Source: Planctomycetota bacterium
Lineage (GTDB): Bacteria; Planctomycetota; Uabimicrobiia; Uabimicrobiales; Uabimicrobiaceae
Length of the DNA: 64,000 nt
Reading direction: 5' to 3'
NCBI GenBank assembly: GCA_029260735.1
Contig: JAJDCR010000093.1
Coordinates: 124,001-188,000 of the forward strand
Program-made: the position numbers and the translations under genes
Notes under the pieces: model-generated
Seen by the model: the letters and a program-made list of their open reading frames with translations, nothing else
Databases searched by the model: none
What the model was told of the DNA's origin: nothing
Shown: positions 16,273-24,242 of the stretch, in pieces
How the letters are laid out: every line of letters starts with the position of its first letter
Position numbering within the stretch: the first letter of the stretch is position 1

Positions 16273-16313
16273 GCTTATGTTATGGGGAGCCTTACCCTCC
16301 CCATAACATAAGC
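16273..16313. repeat. Perfect 17-bp hairpin, repeat family A, likely bidirectional terminator
   Basis: GCTTATGTTATGGGGAG (16273-16289) is perfectly complementary to CTCCCCATAACATAAGC (16297-16313), with a 7-base loop. It lies between convergent bpt and trkH, so it can end both transcripts, although there is no U-tract. The same core recurs at 21166-21510 and in part at 34061-34124. Confidence 0.75.
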
Positions 16314-16331
16314 TTCAGACGAATTTTAGTT

Positions 16332-17861
16332 CTAGTACCTTTGCCAAAGCCCGGGCAAAAAGAGCACCATTACACTGTATATTTCTAGGCGACCCAGAAG
16401 CATACAAAAAGTGAGGACTACTTTGCCAGGTGCGCTCACCCAAGCATAGTTTTCATAGGCTCCCACTTTTGCTAATCCAGGCCCAATATTTCCCAAAGTT
16501 GCGGCAACAGAAGAAAAACTGGTTACGAGATCCATTCCACAAAAAGTCATGACTAAACTAAAGAAGCCAAACAAGCCCATAAATAAGATACTAAAACCAA
16601 CTATATTGGAGATAACTTGAGGAGATATGGTTGTTCCTGAAATCTTAACTTGGACAATTTCGTGAGGATGGATTAATCGATAGATTTCCCGTAGAGCAGC
16701 TTTAGCTAAGACCATTAGGCGAATAATTTTCATTCCCCCGCTGGTGGACCCAGCACACCCCCCACAGAACATCAACATGAATAAAATCCAACGAGCAGAA
16801 TCGGGCCAGGCATCGAAGTTTGCCGTGGCAAATCCGGTCGTTGTAACTACTCCCACCACTTGGAAAGCGGTATAGCGCAAAGAGCCAAAAAAGTTACCGT
16901 AGTCGTGATTTGCGTCACTTACGGGTTCATAGATGGAAAGATCATCGCTATGAGCCACAAGAATTCCTGAAATGCCCAGAGTGGCAATAAGCAAAATGGC
17001 AATGTAAACTTTAAGTTCGGCACTATGGAAGAAGGTTTTCCAATTTCCTCGGAAAAAAAGATGGTAGTGGAGAACGAAGTTGCACCCGGCGAGAAACATG
17101 AAAAAGGTGATTACCCAATCGAAATAAGCACTATCGTAATGTCCGATGCTGGCATTTTTTGTGGCAAACCCTCCGGTGGCCAGAGTTCCAAAAGCGTGGC
17201 ACAGAGAATCGTACAAGGGCATTCCTCCACACATCAGGAGGATGGTCTCGATGAGAGTGAGAAGTATGTATACTAGCCATAGCTTTTTTGCGGTTTCCGC
17301 AATGCGTGGAGTGAGTCGATCGGTTGTGGGGCCAGGAACTTCTGCTCGAAAGAGTTGGTATCCTCCCGCTCCGAGAAGAGGAAGAATGGCAACGGAGAGA
17401 GCAACTATTCCCATCCCACCGATCCAATGTGTTAGGCTGCGCCAAAAGAGGACTCCAGGAGCAAGCCCTTCAATGTTTGAGATGACGGTTGCTCCTGTAG
17501 TGGTAAATCCACTCATCGTTTCAAAGTAAGCGTCGATCATGGTGGGGCAACTTTGCGAGATGTAAAAAGGAAGAGCGCCAAAAAAGCTTAAGCTAAGCCA
17601 GCCTAAAGTGACAATGGCAAAGCCTTCCCTCACCCCAATTTCCGAACGACTATCATAATGAAAGAGATACTTGCACAGGACCCCAGTTAGAATTGCTAAA
17701 AGAATCGAAATAGAAAAGGCAAAAAACTCTGAGTGGAGAAATTGTTCGTAGCTCGCAGAAATTTGAAAAAAATAGCCTGCGATCATGGCAGGAACAAACA
17801 AAATTAAGGCGAGTAATAGAAGCAGGTTTCCTAGTATGTAAAAGATGGCGGAAAAATTCAA
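16332..17861 (-). CDS. trkH: TrkH/KtrB-type potassium uptake membrane subunit
   Basis: The 509-residue polytopic protein contains four pore-loop repeats with selectivity-filter glycines, for example MSGFTTTGATV, FGTLATGGFATKN, VVTTTGFATANF and ATLGNIGPGL. These form the K+ pathway of TrkH/KtrB. About ten membrane helices fit the family. The start codon is TTG at 17861, with AAGGA nine bases upstream. Trk systems need a cytoplasmic nucleotide-binding partner (TrkA/KtrA); none is encoded in the window. It is 15 bp downstream of the SpoIIE-type phosphatase gene and probably in one transcript with it. That arrangement is unusual and might link a stress-signalling phosphatase with ion homeostasis. 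Confidence 0.93.
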   Translation of the reverse strand: MNFSAIFYILGNLLLLLALILFVPAMIAGYFFQISASYEQFLHSEFFAFSISILLAILTGVLCKYLFHYDSRSEIGVREGFAIVTLGWLSLSFFGALPFYISQSCPTMIDAYFETMSGFTTTGATVISNIEGLAPGVLFWRSLTHWIGGMGIVALSVAILPLLGAGGYQLFRAEVPGPTTDRLTPRIAETAKKLWLVYILLTLIETILLMCGGMPLYDSLCHAFGTLATGGFATKNASIGHYDSAYFDWVITFFMFLAGCNFVLHYHLFFRGNWKTFFHSAELKVYIAILLIATLGISGILVAHSDDLSIYEPVSDANHDYGNFFGSLRYTAFQVVGVVTTTGFATANFDAWPDSARWILFMLMFCGGCAGSTSGGMKIIRLMVLAKAALREIYRLIHPHEIVQVKISGTTISPQVISNIVGFSILFMGLFGFFSLVMTFCGMDLVTSFSSVAATLGNIGPGLAKVGAYENYAWVSAPGKVVLTFCMLLGRLEIYSVMVLFLPGLWQRY

Positions 17862-17876
17862 GGTAGGTATTCCTTA

Positions 17877-19643
17877 TCAATCAAGGGAGTTTTGAGATGG
17901 TTTGTATCTTAGGGCCAATAGAGTGATGTCGTCACGCTGCTCTGCTCCATCCATAAAATCTAAGATATCTGACAAAATAGCATCGACCATTTCTTTAGGA
18001 GCTAAATGGCTATATTTCTCCACGGTTTTTTGAAGTAGCTCAAGTTTGAACATCTCTTCTTGAGGGTTAAAGGCTTCACTTGCCCCGTCTGTAAATAAGA
18101 CAATTACGTCGTTAGGCTGAAGTTCCAATTTCTTCTCTTTAGTTAAACGAGAGAAATTTCGAAAGTCTACTCCTAAAACAACTCCTCCAGAACGGTAAGC
18201 TTCACATTCCCCTGTTTCTGCCTTATAATGAAGAATATGCTCATGGCCTGCAGAAGAGTAAAGTAAGTCCGTCCCGTCCCACTTAAAGAGTAACATGCTA
18301 ACAAATTTTCCAGAACCAGCAATATCTTTTAGTAGTAGTTGAGCAGAGTGAATGAGTATTTCTTTTGGAGATGTATAGCTCATGCTGAAAGCACGGACAA
18401 TCGAACGTAGCTCACTCATAATGAGGCCTGCAGGAACCCCTTTTCCGGAAACATCTCCAATACAAATGTAGAGATTGTCTCCATTGGTAATGACATCAAA
18501 GTAATCTCCCCCGATTTCTTTGGCACTTTGCATGATGCCGTAGAGTTCGATGTCGTCGATTTTAGGAAATTCTTTGGGGATGAGGCTATCTTGAATGCGA
18601 GAGGCAAGATTTAATTCATGTTCCAAGGCTTGCTTTTTTTCTACCTCTTTTTGGAGGTGATGATTTTCAATAGCAAAGGCGACATGATGAGCAAAAACAT
18701 TCAAAAGCTCTGATTCTTTTCCCTGATAAGTCATTACTTCGGAAAGTTGAGACGTAGAAGTATGTTGGCCCCGATCGAAAAATAGTAGGCCAATTTGCTT
18801 ATCTCGAAAAGAGAGAGGAACCACGGTCGCTTCTGGTAAGCGAACGATAGTATTATCAGAAACGACGGCTCTAAAGAACTCTACTTTCTGATCAAAAACT
18901 TCATCGACAAAGGTCGTTTTGGTCTTATAAGAGCCCATGCCTCCGGCAAAGTAGAAGCTTTCATCTTCTGTAAACGTCACTAAAAAAGCATTTTCTGCTT
19001 CGGTTAAAAGAGTGAGTGTTTCTAATATTTTTGTTACTAGCTGAGCTTCCGTTTGGTTTTGTAATAGATTAGGAGAAGCGGCTAAAATTTGTTGAAGTCC
19101 TTTGCGGGAAGCTTCGTTTTTTGCTAAAGCATACTCTTTTTCTTGGTGAAGGACAAAAGATGAGATCAAGTGAGCAATAAGTTGTTCCATCTGTTCTGGG
19201 TTGTTACTGCTTTGGTAGTAAAGCCATTCGCTGGGAGATAGAAAAAGAGACTGAGAGCTGGTTCCTCGAAAACGGAGTTCCTCCTCGGTGGCTACAGCGC
19301 AAACCATAGAAGGAAAAAGCCCTTTGATGGAACCGACAAGAGGAATTAAGTCCGGGGCTTTGATGGGCAAATCAAAAAAAGCCACTGCAATCTGTCCGCC
19401 CTCTTGGCAAATCCGCTTTGTAATATCAACCGCATCTTCAGCTCCTAGAGCTAAAACAAGATCATAGTGGATTTCCAAATCGTCGTTGATGGTCAGGTTG
19501 CGCTCGCTGATGTAAAGATTGTTAAAACTCTTTGTCGATCCACCTTTGATCTGAGAAGTCTTGAACAATTCATTGTAGCGTCGCAGAACGCTTTCATCGT
19601 AGTCAACACTGAGTAAAACAGTGTAGTTAGCCTCTAAAGTCAC
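17877..19643 (-). CDS. GAF-SpoIIE serine phosphatase with N-terminal receiver-like domain
   Basis: The 588-residue soluble protein has three parts. Residues about 1-165 resemble a diverged receiver or pseudo-receiver (YTVLLSVDYDESVLRRYNEL) without a clear phosphorylation site. Residues about 185-345 form a GAF sensor domain. Residues about 360-585 form a SpoIIE/RsbU-type PP2C phosphatase with metal-binding aspartates in EIGGDYFDVI, CIGDVSGKGVPAGLIM, LFTDGASEAF and QRDDITLLAL. Such enzymes dephosphorylate anti-sigma-factor antagonists. No RsbV/RsbW-like genes are in the window, so the target is unknown. It precedes trkH by 15 bp. Confidence 0.92.
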   Translation of the reverse strand: MTLEANYTVLLSVDYDESVLRRYNELFKTSQIKGGSTKSFNNLYISERNLTINDDLEIHYDLVLALGAEDAVDITKRICQEGGQIAVAFFDLPIKAPDLIPLVGSIKGLFPSMVCAVATEEELRFRGTSSQSLFLSPSEWLYYQSSNNPEQMEQLIAHLISSFVLHQEKEYALAKNEASRKGLQQILAASPNLLQNQTEAQLVTKILETLTLLTEAENAFLVTFTEDESFYFAGGMGSYKTKTTFVDEVFDQKVEFFRAVVSDNTIVRLPEATVVPLSFRDKQIGLLFFDRGQHTSTSQLSEVMTYQGKESELLNVFAHHVAFAIENHHLQKEVEKKQALEHELNLASRIQDSLIPKEFPKIDDIELYGIMQSAKEIGGDYFDVITNGDNLYICIGDVSGKGVPAGLIMSELRSIVRAFSMSYTSPKEILIHSAQLLLKDIAGSGKFVSMLLFKWDGTDLLYSSAGHEHILHYKAETGECEAYRSGGVVLGVDFRNFSRLTKEKKLELQPNDVIVLFTDGASEAFNPQEEMFKLELLQKTVEKYSHLAPKEMVDAILSDILDFMDGAEQRDDITLLALRYKPSQNSLD

Positions 19644-19885
19644 AGCTTATCCTTTTTGAACCGCAAAGATCCTTGCAAAATAAATTTCAATTATTATAGC
19701 CCATTTACCACGGCGAAAAAAGCATCTTTTTGGATTTAATTTCTGCAAGAGCTCGGTGTAGAAATCGAACTCAGAGTTCAGAGCTAGCATCTGCATAAAA
19801 AAGCCTTGTTTTCGATAAAAAAAACTGATGTAATATAGCCGTAAGTTCTTTTTGTTTTTTAGGAAATTAAAGAGAGGAGAAAAAA

Positions 19886-21169
19886 ATGACCGATGCTAAA
19901 AAGCTCATTCCTTTTGTTATCTTTTTTGTATTTTTTTTCGCATTTTTAGGTTTGGTTGGACAAGGCCTCTTTTTTTCCTCCGAAGAGAATTTTGATCTTC
20001 CTCAAAAAGTGGAAAAACGCTCTTCTCATATTTCTAAACCTTCTCTGCCCAGTATTCCTTTGCCAATAGATTCAAATAAGACAAAAGAACATATGATAAA
20101 AACTCCTTTGGAAGTAGAGGTAGAGGGAAAAAATACTTCCTACTCCGAAATAGAAAAATCGACTGCGAAAGTAGTTGTGAAGGAAACAGAGGAAGAGGGG
20201 ACTAAAGTAGAAAACAGAGTGGTTCGCATAGAAATACTGCCAGGTAAGGAGATTAAGCTCAAACCAAATGAATCTCAAACTTTAGAAGCAAAGGCTTACG
20301 ATAGCCAAGGGCATTTGGTCGATTTTTTTCCTACTTGGACAGTTTCGGGAGGAGTTTTGGAGAATGAAAAAGGCCAGGAAATTACTTTTCGTAGCGAAGA
20401 GCGATCAGCTTCTTATTGGCTTAGGTGTTTTGATGCCAAAAGTGGAAAAGAGGTTTTAGGTCAAATCAAAGTAGAAGCTTCTTTGTACCTTAGCTCTATT
20501 AAAATAGAGGGGCCTGATTATCCTCTTGATTCGGGAGAAAATTATCGTTTTAAGGCGAGGGGCTTTGATCAATACAAAGAAGAATTTCCTTTTGAAGCTC
20601 ACTGGAGCACAGAGGCAGGAGAAATAGATCACTATGGTAATCTGAGCGCAGGGTTTAAACCAGGAAAATTTGTTCTTTCGGCAACAGACTCACATTCTGC
20701 AAAATCAACCCAAATATGGATAGAGGTGGCAGAAAAGCTTAGCAAGATTGAAATAGAAGGTTGCCGTAAAGCTTTAAAGACGGGAGAGGCCTTTCACTTC
20801 AAAGCCTACGGCTACAACCAAGAGCATAATCGAATGAAATTTCGAACGCGCTGGTATGCAGAAGGGGGGAAAATAGATAACCACGGATATTTTGTGGCAG
20901 GAGATAAACCCGGAAGATATTTGGTTTCGGTGAAAAACTTTGAAACAAAGCTTCGACAAAAAACCTACATCGAAATTATTTCGCGGATGATTACCTGCCC
21001 CAGATGCCAAGGGTACAAAAGAATCAAAATTATTTGCACAACTTGTAACGGGAAAGGCAAACATATCAAAAACCCGGAGCATAAAGAAGAAGACTGTTAT
21101 TACTGCGAAAATGGCTATGTCTGGGGAGAATGTGCTCATTGCCAAGGAAGAGGACAGGTCGAAAGATGA
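19886..21169 (+). CDS. Membrane-anchored Ig-like (BIG) repeat protein with C-terminal DnaJ-type zinc finger
   Basis: This 427-residue protein has an N-terminal membrane anchor (about 8-30), a charged low-complexity linker to about 110, three Ig/BIG-like beta domains of about 85 residues (the last two alike: LDSGENYRFKARGFDQ versus LKTGEAFHFKAYGYNQ), and a 57-residue cysteine-rich end. The end contains CPRCQG, CTTCNGKG, CYYCENG and CAHCQGRG, the four CxxC motifs of a DnaJ-type zinc-binding domain, but there is no J domain. The combination is unusual because Ig-like repeats normally lie outside the cytoplasm. It is a lone gene with a strong GAGAGGAG ribosome-binding site. Function unknown. Confidence 0.8.
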   Translation: MTDAKKLIPFVIFFVFFFAFLGLVGQGLFFSSEENFDLPQKVEKRSSHISKPSLPSIPLPIDSNKTKEHMIKTPLEVEVEGKNTSYSEIEKSTAKVVVKETEEEGTKVENRVVRIEILPGKEIKLKPNESQTLEAKAYDSQGHLVDFFPTWTVSGGVLENEKGQEITFRSEERSASYWLRCFDAKSGKEVLGQIKVEASLYLSSIKIEGPDYPLDSGENYRFKARGFDQYKEEFPFEAHWSTEAGEIDHYGNLSAGFKPGKFVLSATDSHSAKSTQIWIEVAEKLSKIEIEGCRKALKTGEAFHFKAYGYNQEHNRMKFRTRWYAEGGKIDNHGYFVAGDKPGRYLVSVKNFETKLRQKTYIEIISRMITCPRCQGYKRIKIICTTCNGKGKHIKNPEHKEEDCYYCENGYVWGECAHCQGRGQVER

Positions 21170-21510
21170 AACCGCTTTTGAAAAAGATTACCAAAAACCT
21201 CTCTAACTCTTATGTTTATGGGAAGGCTTATCTGAAACCGCTTTTAAAAAAGATGAGCACAGACCGGGCATATGCTTATGTTATGGGGAGGGCGAGGCTT
21301 ATCTGAAACCGCTTTTGGAAAAGATGATCGAAAACCCTTCTAAGCACCATGTTCCCTGGAGGGTGAGGCTCCTGCCGAACAGGGGATGTGATTGGCTCCT
21401 GATATTTTATCTTGGCACAACCCCGGCGCGGCAGGAGCCTTACCCTCCCCATAACATAAGAGTTAGAGAGGTTTTAGGTAATCGCTTTCAAAAAACGGTT
21501 TCAGATAAGT
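21166..21510. repeat. Nested direct and inverted repeat cluster, family A
   Basis: TGAAACCGCTTTT starts three direct copies at about 21167, 21230 and 21302, each about 65-70 bp and carrying a variant of CTTATGTTATGGGGAGGG. A fourth copy runs in reverse (about 21434-21508), ending in AAACGGTTTCAGATAAG. GGCTCCTGCCG (from about 21367) also faces CGGCAGGAGCC (21429-21439), so the centre folds into a long hairpin. The first copy overlaps the stop codon of the preceding gene. This fills the roughly 400-bp gap before tsaD; no gene is seen in it. Confidence 0.8.
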
Positions 21511-21577
21511 CTGAGCCCGATGGGCTTAAAAATAATATTTGTACCTTCAATCAGAAAACTTCCCAGGTTTTCCTGTT

Positions 21578-22663
21578 TTATTCCCCAAAAACAAACCCAT
21601 TTGCTTTCTCAATTGTAATAGAAGGAGAGCGATCCACCCCAGAAAAATCCTCCAAAAACTCACCTCGTTGAAATCGGTGGTATCCCGCTAGGCCAATCAT
21701 GGCAGCGTTATCTGTGCAGAATTTTTTCTCGGGGAAAGCGACAGGGATATTTAATTTCTTGAGAATTTTACGGGCCTTTAGCCTTAGTCTTTTGTTGGCA
21801 CTAACTCCTCCCACTATGACAACAAGCGAGGGAGGCATGTTTCGGCAGGCTCGTTTGAGTTTTAGGAGCAGGGAGTCTACGATAGCTTCTTGAGCACTGG
21901 CACAAATGTCGGGAATGAGGGATGGAAAATTTTCTTGGTGCTCTTCCTTGAGATCCCGGATTAGGTAGAGGCAGGCGGTTTTTAGACCTGAGTAGCTGAA
22001 GTGGTAGTTGGGTTTTTTGGCCATAGGTAAGGGGAGATCTATTTTGCTGGGGTCTCCTTTCGCACCTATTTCTTCTAAGATGGGACCTCCGGGAAAACCT
22101 AATTCCATCATCCGAGCGATTTTATCAAAAGCTTCTCCGGCGGCATCATCAAGAGTTTCTCCTAGAATTCTGTAGTTTCCTACCCCTTCCATCCATACTA
22201 GATCGGTGTGTCCTCCTGAAACTGTCAAAGCTATTAGAGGGTAATGCACTTGGGGCAAGTTATTGATGTAGTATTTACCGTTGCTGTTTCGAAGAAAAGG
22301 AGAGAGGATGTGCCCTTCCATGTGGTTGATGGGTATTAATGGCTTATTGTGTTTTTCGGAGAGTTCTTTCGCTTTTAGAAGCCCTACTTCTAAGCATGGG
22401 GCAAGACCGGGGCCGTAGGTTACGGCAATAGCATCGATTTTGGACCATTCTTTGAGCTGGGCTTTTTTTAAGGCCAACTCAATGGTGGCATCAATGTTTT
22501 CGATATGAGCCCGACGAGCTAAGCGCGGAAAAACTCCTCCCCACGGTTGATGGATTTCTTCTTGGGAAGCGATTACGGTAGAGAGGACATTGTCGTTACG
22601 GAGAACAGCAACAGATGTGTCATCGCAAGAGGTGTCGATGGCTAGTATGTAAGTTTTTTTCAT
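21578..22663 (-). CDS. tsaD: tRNA N6-adenosine threonylcarbamoyltransferase
   Basis: TsaD transfers the threonylcarbamoyl group from TC-AMP to A37 of ANN-decoding tRNAs, working with TsaB and TsaE. The 361-residue sequence keeps the ASKHA fold, the metal-binding histidines in NHMEGH (His114 and His118), GGHTDLV, LDDAAGEAFDKIARM, FSYSGLKTA and VVGGVSANKRLR. Length is usual. It lies 3 bp downstream of the tsaC-tsaE fusion, so three of the four t6A enzymes are made from one transcript. tsaB is not in the window. The last residues run close to the repeat cluster but the frame is intact. Confidence 0.96.
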   Translation of the reverse strand: MKKTYILAIDTSCDDTSVAVLRNDNVLSTVIASQEEIHQPWGGVFPRLARRAHIENIDATIELALKKAQLKEWSKIDAIAVTYGPGLAPCLEVGLLKAKELSEKHNKPLIPINHMEGHILSPFLRNSNGKYYINNLPQVHYPLIALTVSGGHTDLVWMEGVGNYRILGETLDDAAGEAFDKIARMMELGFPGGPILEEIGAKGDPSKIDLPLPMAKKPNYHFSYSGLKTACLYLIRDLKEEHQENFPSLIPDICASAQEAIVDSLLLKLKRACRNMPPSLVVIVGGVSANKRLRLKARKILKKLNIPVAFPEKKFCTDNAAMIGLAGYHRFQRGEFLEDFSGVDRSPSITIEKANGFVFGE

Positions 22664-22666
22664 GGT

Positions 22667-23740
22667 TTATAATTTAATCTTATATTTGATCTCTCGGGTG
22701 TCTTTTTCAGGCATATGCTTTAGACGCATATCTATAACTACGGCTTCTTTTAAATAAGGTTCTATGTATTGAGAAACTCGATCAGCCCATTCTATGACAA
22801 TCACATTTTGGGGTTGAAAAAGGCGATTTATGCCTAAGTCTTCCATCTCATTTGCTTCGTACATTCTGTAAGTGTCAAGGTGATATAAAGTTCCTGCGTC
22901 TTTGATGGGGTATTCATGGCATAGAATGAAAGTGGGAGATTTGACATTTTCGCGAATTCCCAAATTTTGAGCAAAAGAGCGGGTGAAAAAAGTCTTTCCT
23001 GTTCCTAAGTCTCCTTGGAGTTTTAAGACAATGAGCTTTGTTTGGAGATAAGGGGATACTGCTTCGTAAATCAGTTTTGCTAACTCTTGGGTTTCTTCTT
23101 CTTTAGATGATAGAAATGTTTGATACTTTTCAATATCTAAGTCGCCTTCTCTGAGAATCTGAATATTCTCCATGGTGGTATCGATAACGACACTTGGTTT
23201 TCGTTTGGGGAGTTCACCTGCGTCGAGGATTAGATCAATGAGCCCTTTTTGTTTCTCTGAGATATTTTGGAGAATGTCTTGGATTTGGTAGGGCGTTTTT
23301 TTGTAAGAAGCATTGGCGGAAGTAGCTGTGATTGGTCGACCAAATTTTTTTACTATGTCTAAAATGAGAGGGTAGCTCGGTAAGCGAATTCCTTGGGTCT
23401 TTTGAGGGGACTCGACTAAGGGAGCGAGTTTTTGTTTTCCAGAAGAAACAACAGTGATAGGGCCGGGAAGAAAGTTACAATAAATATTTTTAGCGGTTTC
23501 ATTTAGGAAGACATAATCTTCGGCCATTTTTTGATCAGAAACTATAATCGATAAGGGTTTGTTTTGTCTTTTTCTCTTGTACTGAAGTAGTTTTTCGACG
23601 GCAGAGCTATTGCTGGCATCGACCCCTACTCCATAGCAAGTTTCTGTGGGGTAAATGACAATACCGCCTTGCGAGAGTACTAAAGAAGCCTGTTCGATAA
23701 TGTTTTGGGGAGATTCGTCTTTGATATTGATGATATGCAT
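22667..23740 (-). CDS. TsaC/Sua5 - TsaE fusion protein for t6A biosynthesis
   Basis: The 357-residue protein joins two t6A enzymes. Residues 1 to about 205 are a YrdC/Sua5 domain that makes threonylcarbamoyl-AMP (GIVIYPTETCYGVG, KRKRQNKPLSI, LPGPITVV, TSANAS). Residues about 215-357 are the TsaE ATPase with P-loop GDLGTGKT (243-250), KSPTFIL, HLDTYRM and VIVIEWADR. The C-terminal Sua5 domain of long TsaC2 proteins is absent, and TsaE takes its place. It heads a two-gene unit with tsaD. Both halves keep their catalytic motifs, so both are probably active; the fusion may channel intermediate supply to the TsaB/D/E machinery. Confidence 0.93.
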   Translation of the reverse strand: MHIINIKDESPQNIIEQASLVLSQGGIVIYPTETCYGVGVDASNSSAVEKLLQYKRKRQNKPLSIIVSDQKMAEDYVFLNETAKNIYCNFLPGPITVVSSGKQKLAPLVESPQKTQGIRLPSYPLILDIVKKFGRPITATSANASYKKTPYQIQDILQNISEKQKGLIDLILDAGELPKRKPSVVIDTTMENIQILREGDLDIEKYQTFLSSKEEETQELAKLIYEAVSPYLQTKLIVLKLQGDLGTGKTFFTRSFAQNLGIRENVKSPTFILCHEYPIKDAGTLYHLDTYRMYEANEMEDLGINRLFQPQNVIVIEWADRVSQYIEPYLKEAVVIDMRLKHMPEKDTREIKYKIKL

Positions 23741-24067
23741 AGGACTGCTTTATTCGCTGAAAATAGATGAGAAAAACAGATGAGAAAAATTGTCTAAATA
23801 CGAAACAGTTTTTTGATTTTGTCTGGAAAAAAAACAGTTATTGAATGAAAAACGTTTGGGAGGAGAAGGCTCATCTCAATGTTTTAGATAAAAAACTTAA
23901 GTTTTGATTTAAGTTTTTACTGACATGAGAAGGGTATTCTAAAAAAAATGGCTTTATTTCTCAAGATTTTTTTTTAGTGGTACACTAGTCGCTATATTAA
24001 ATAAACATAATCGACAAGCGCCTTATCCCAAAAATAGCATCTATAACCTTTTTCCACCTTGTTGTAT

Positions 24068-24094
24068 ACGGTAGCCAATGGCTACCGTTTTTTT
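24068..24094 (+). terminator. Intrinsic terminator-like hairpin 1
   Basis: ACGGTAGCC and GGCTACCGT form a perfect 9-bp stem with the loop AAT, followed directly by seven T residues on the plus strand. On the minus strand there is no T-run, so it can only end plus-strand transcripts. Confidence 0.8.
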
Positions 24095-24181
24095 AAAGGT
24101 TTGGAAAAGTTTTGAGAATTCAAGACCTCCTTAGGAGAAAAGCCAAATTCTCCTCAAAAAATTATCCCTTTTTCTCCTAAT

Positions 24182-24208
24182 ACGGTAGCCGATGGCTACC
24201 GTTTTTTT
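24182..24208 (+). terminator. Intrinsic terminator-like hairpin 2
   Basis: The stem is the same as in the hairpin 114 bp upstream, with loop GAT instead of AAT, again followed by seven T residues on the plus strand. It lies 35 bp from the end of the convergent serA gene. Confidence 0.8.
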
Positions 24209-24242
24209 ATTTACAACAACCCTGGATTTCTACATAGACCAT

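Larger units (their letters stand above)
23741..24242 (+). other. Intergenic region with possible plus-strand small transcripts
   Basis: No protein gene is seen in these 502 bp. Both flanking genes (tsaC-tsaE and serA) are on the minus strand, yet two hairpins with T-runs in the plus direction lie at 24068-24094 and 24182-24208. A TATATT box at 23993-23998 could start the first transcript, although its -35 region is weak. The stretch between the hairpins holds a further small self-complementary segment, CTCCTTAGGAG. Two tandem small RNAs, or repeat-derived terminators, would both fit. Confidence 0.4.

Noticed and set aside
21315-21671. 118-codon plus-strand open frame
   Set aside because: It lies inside the repeat cluster and over the 3' end of tsaD on the other strand; no ribosome-binding site and no recognisable protein.
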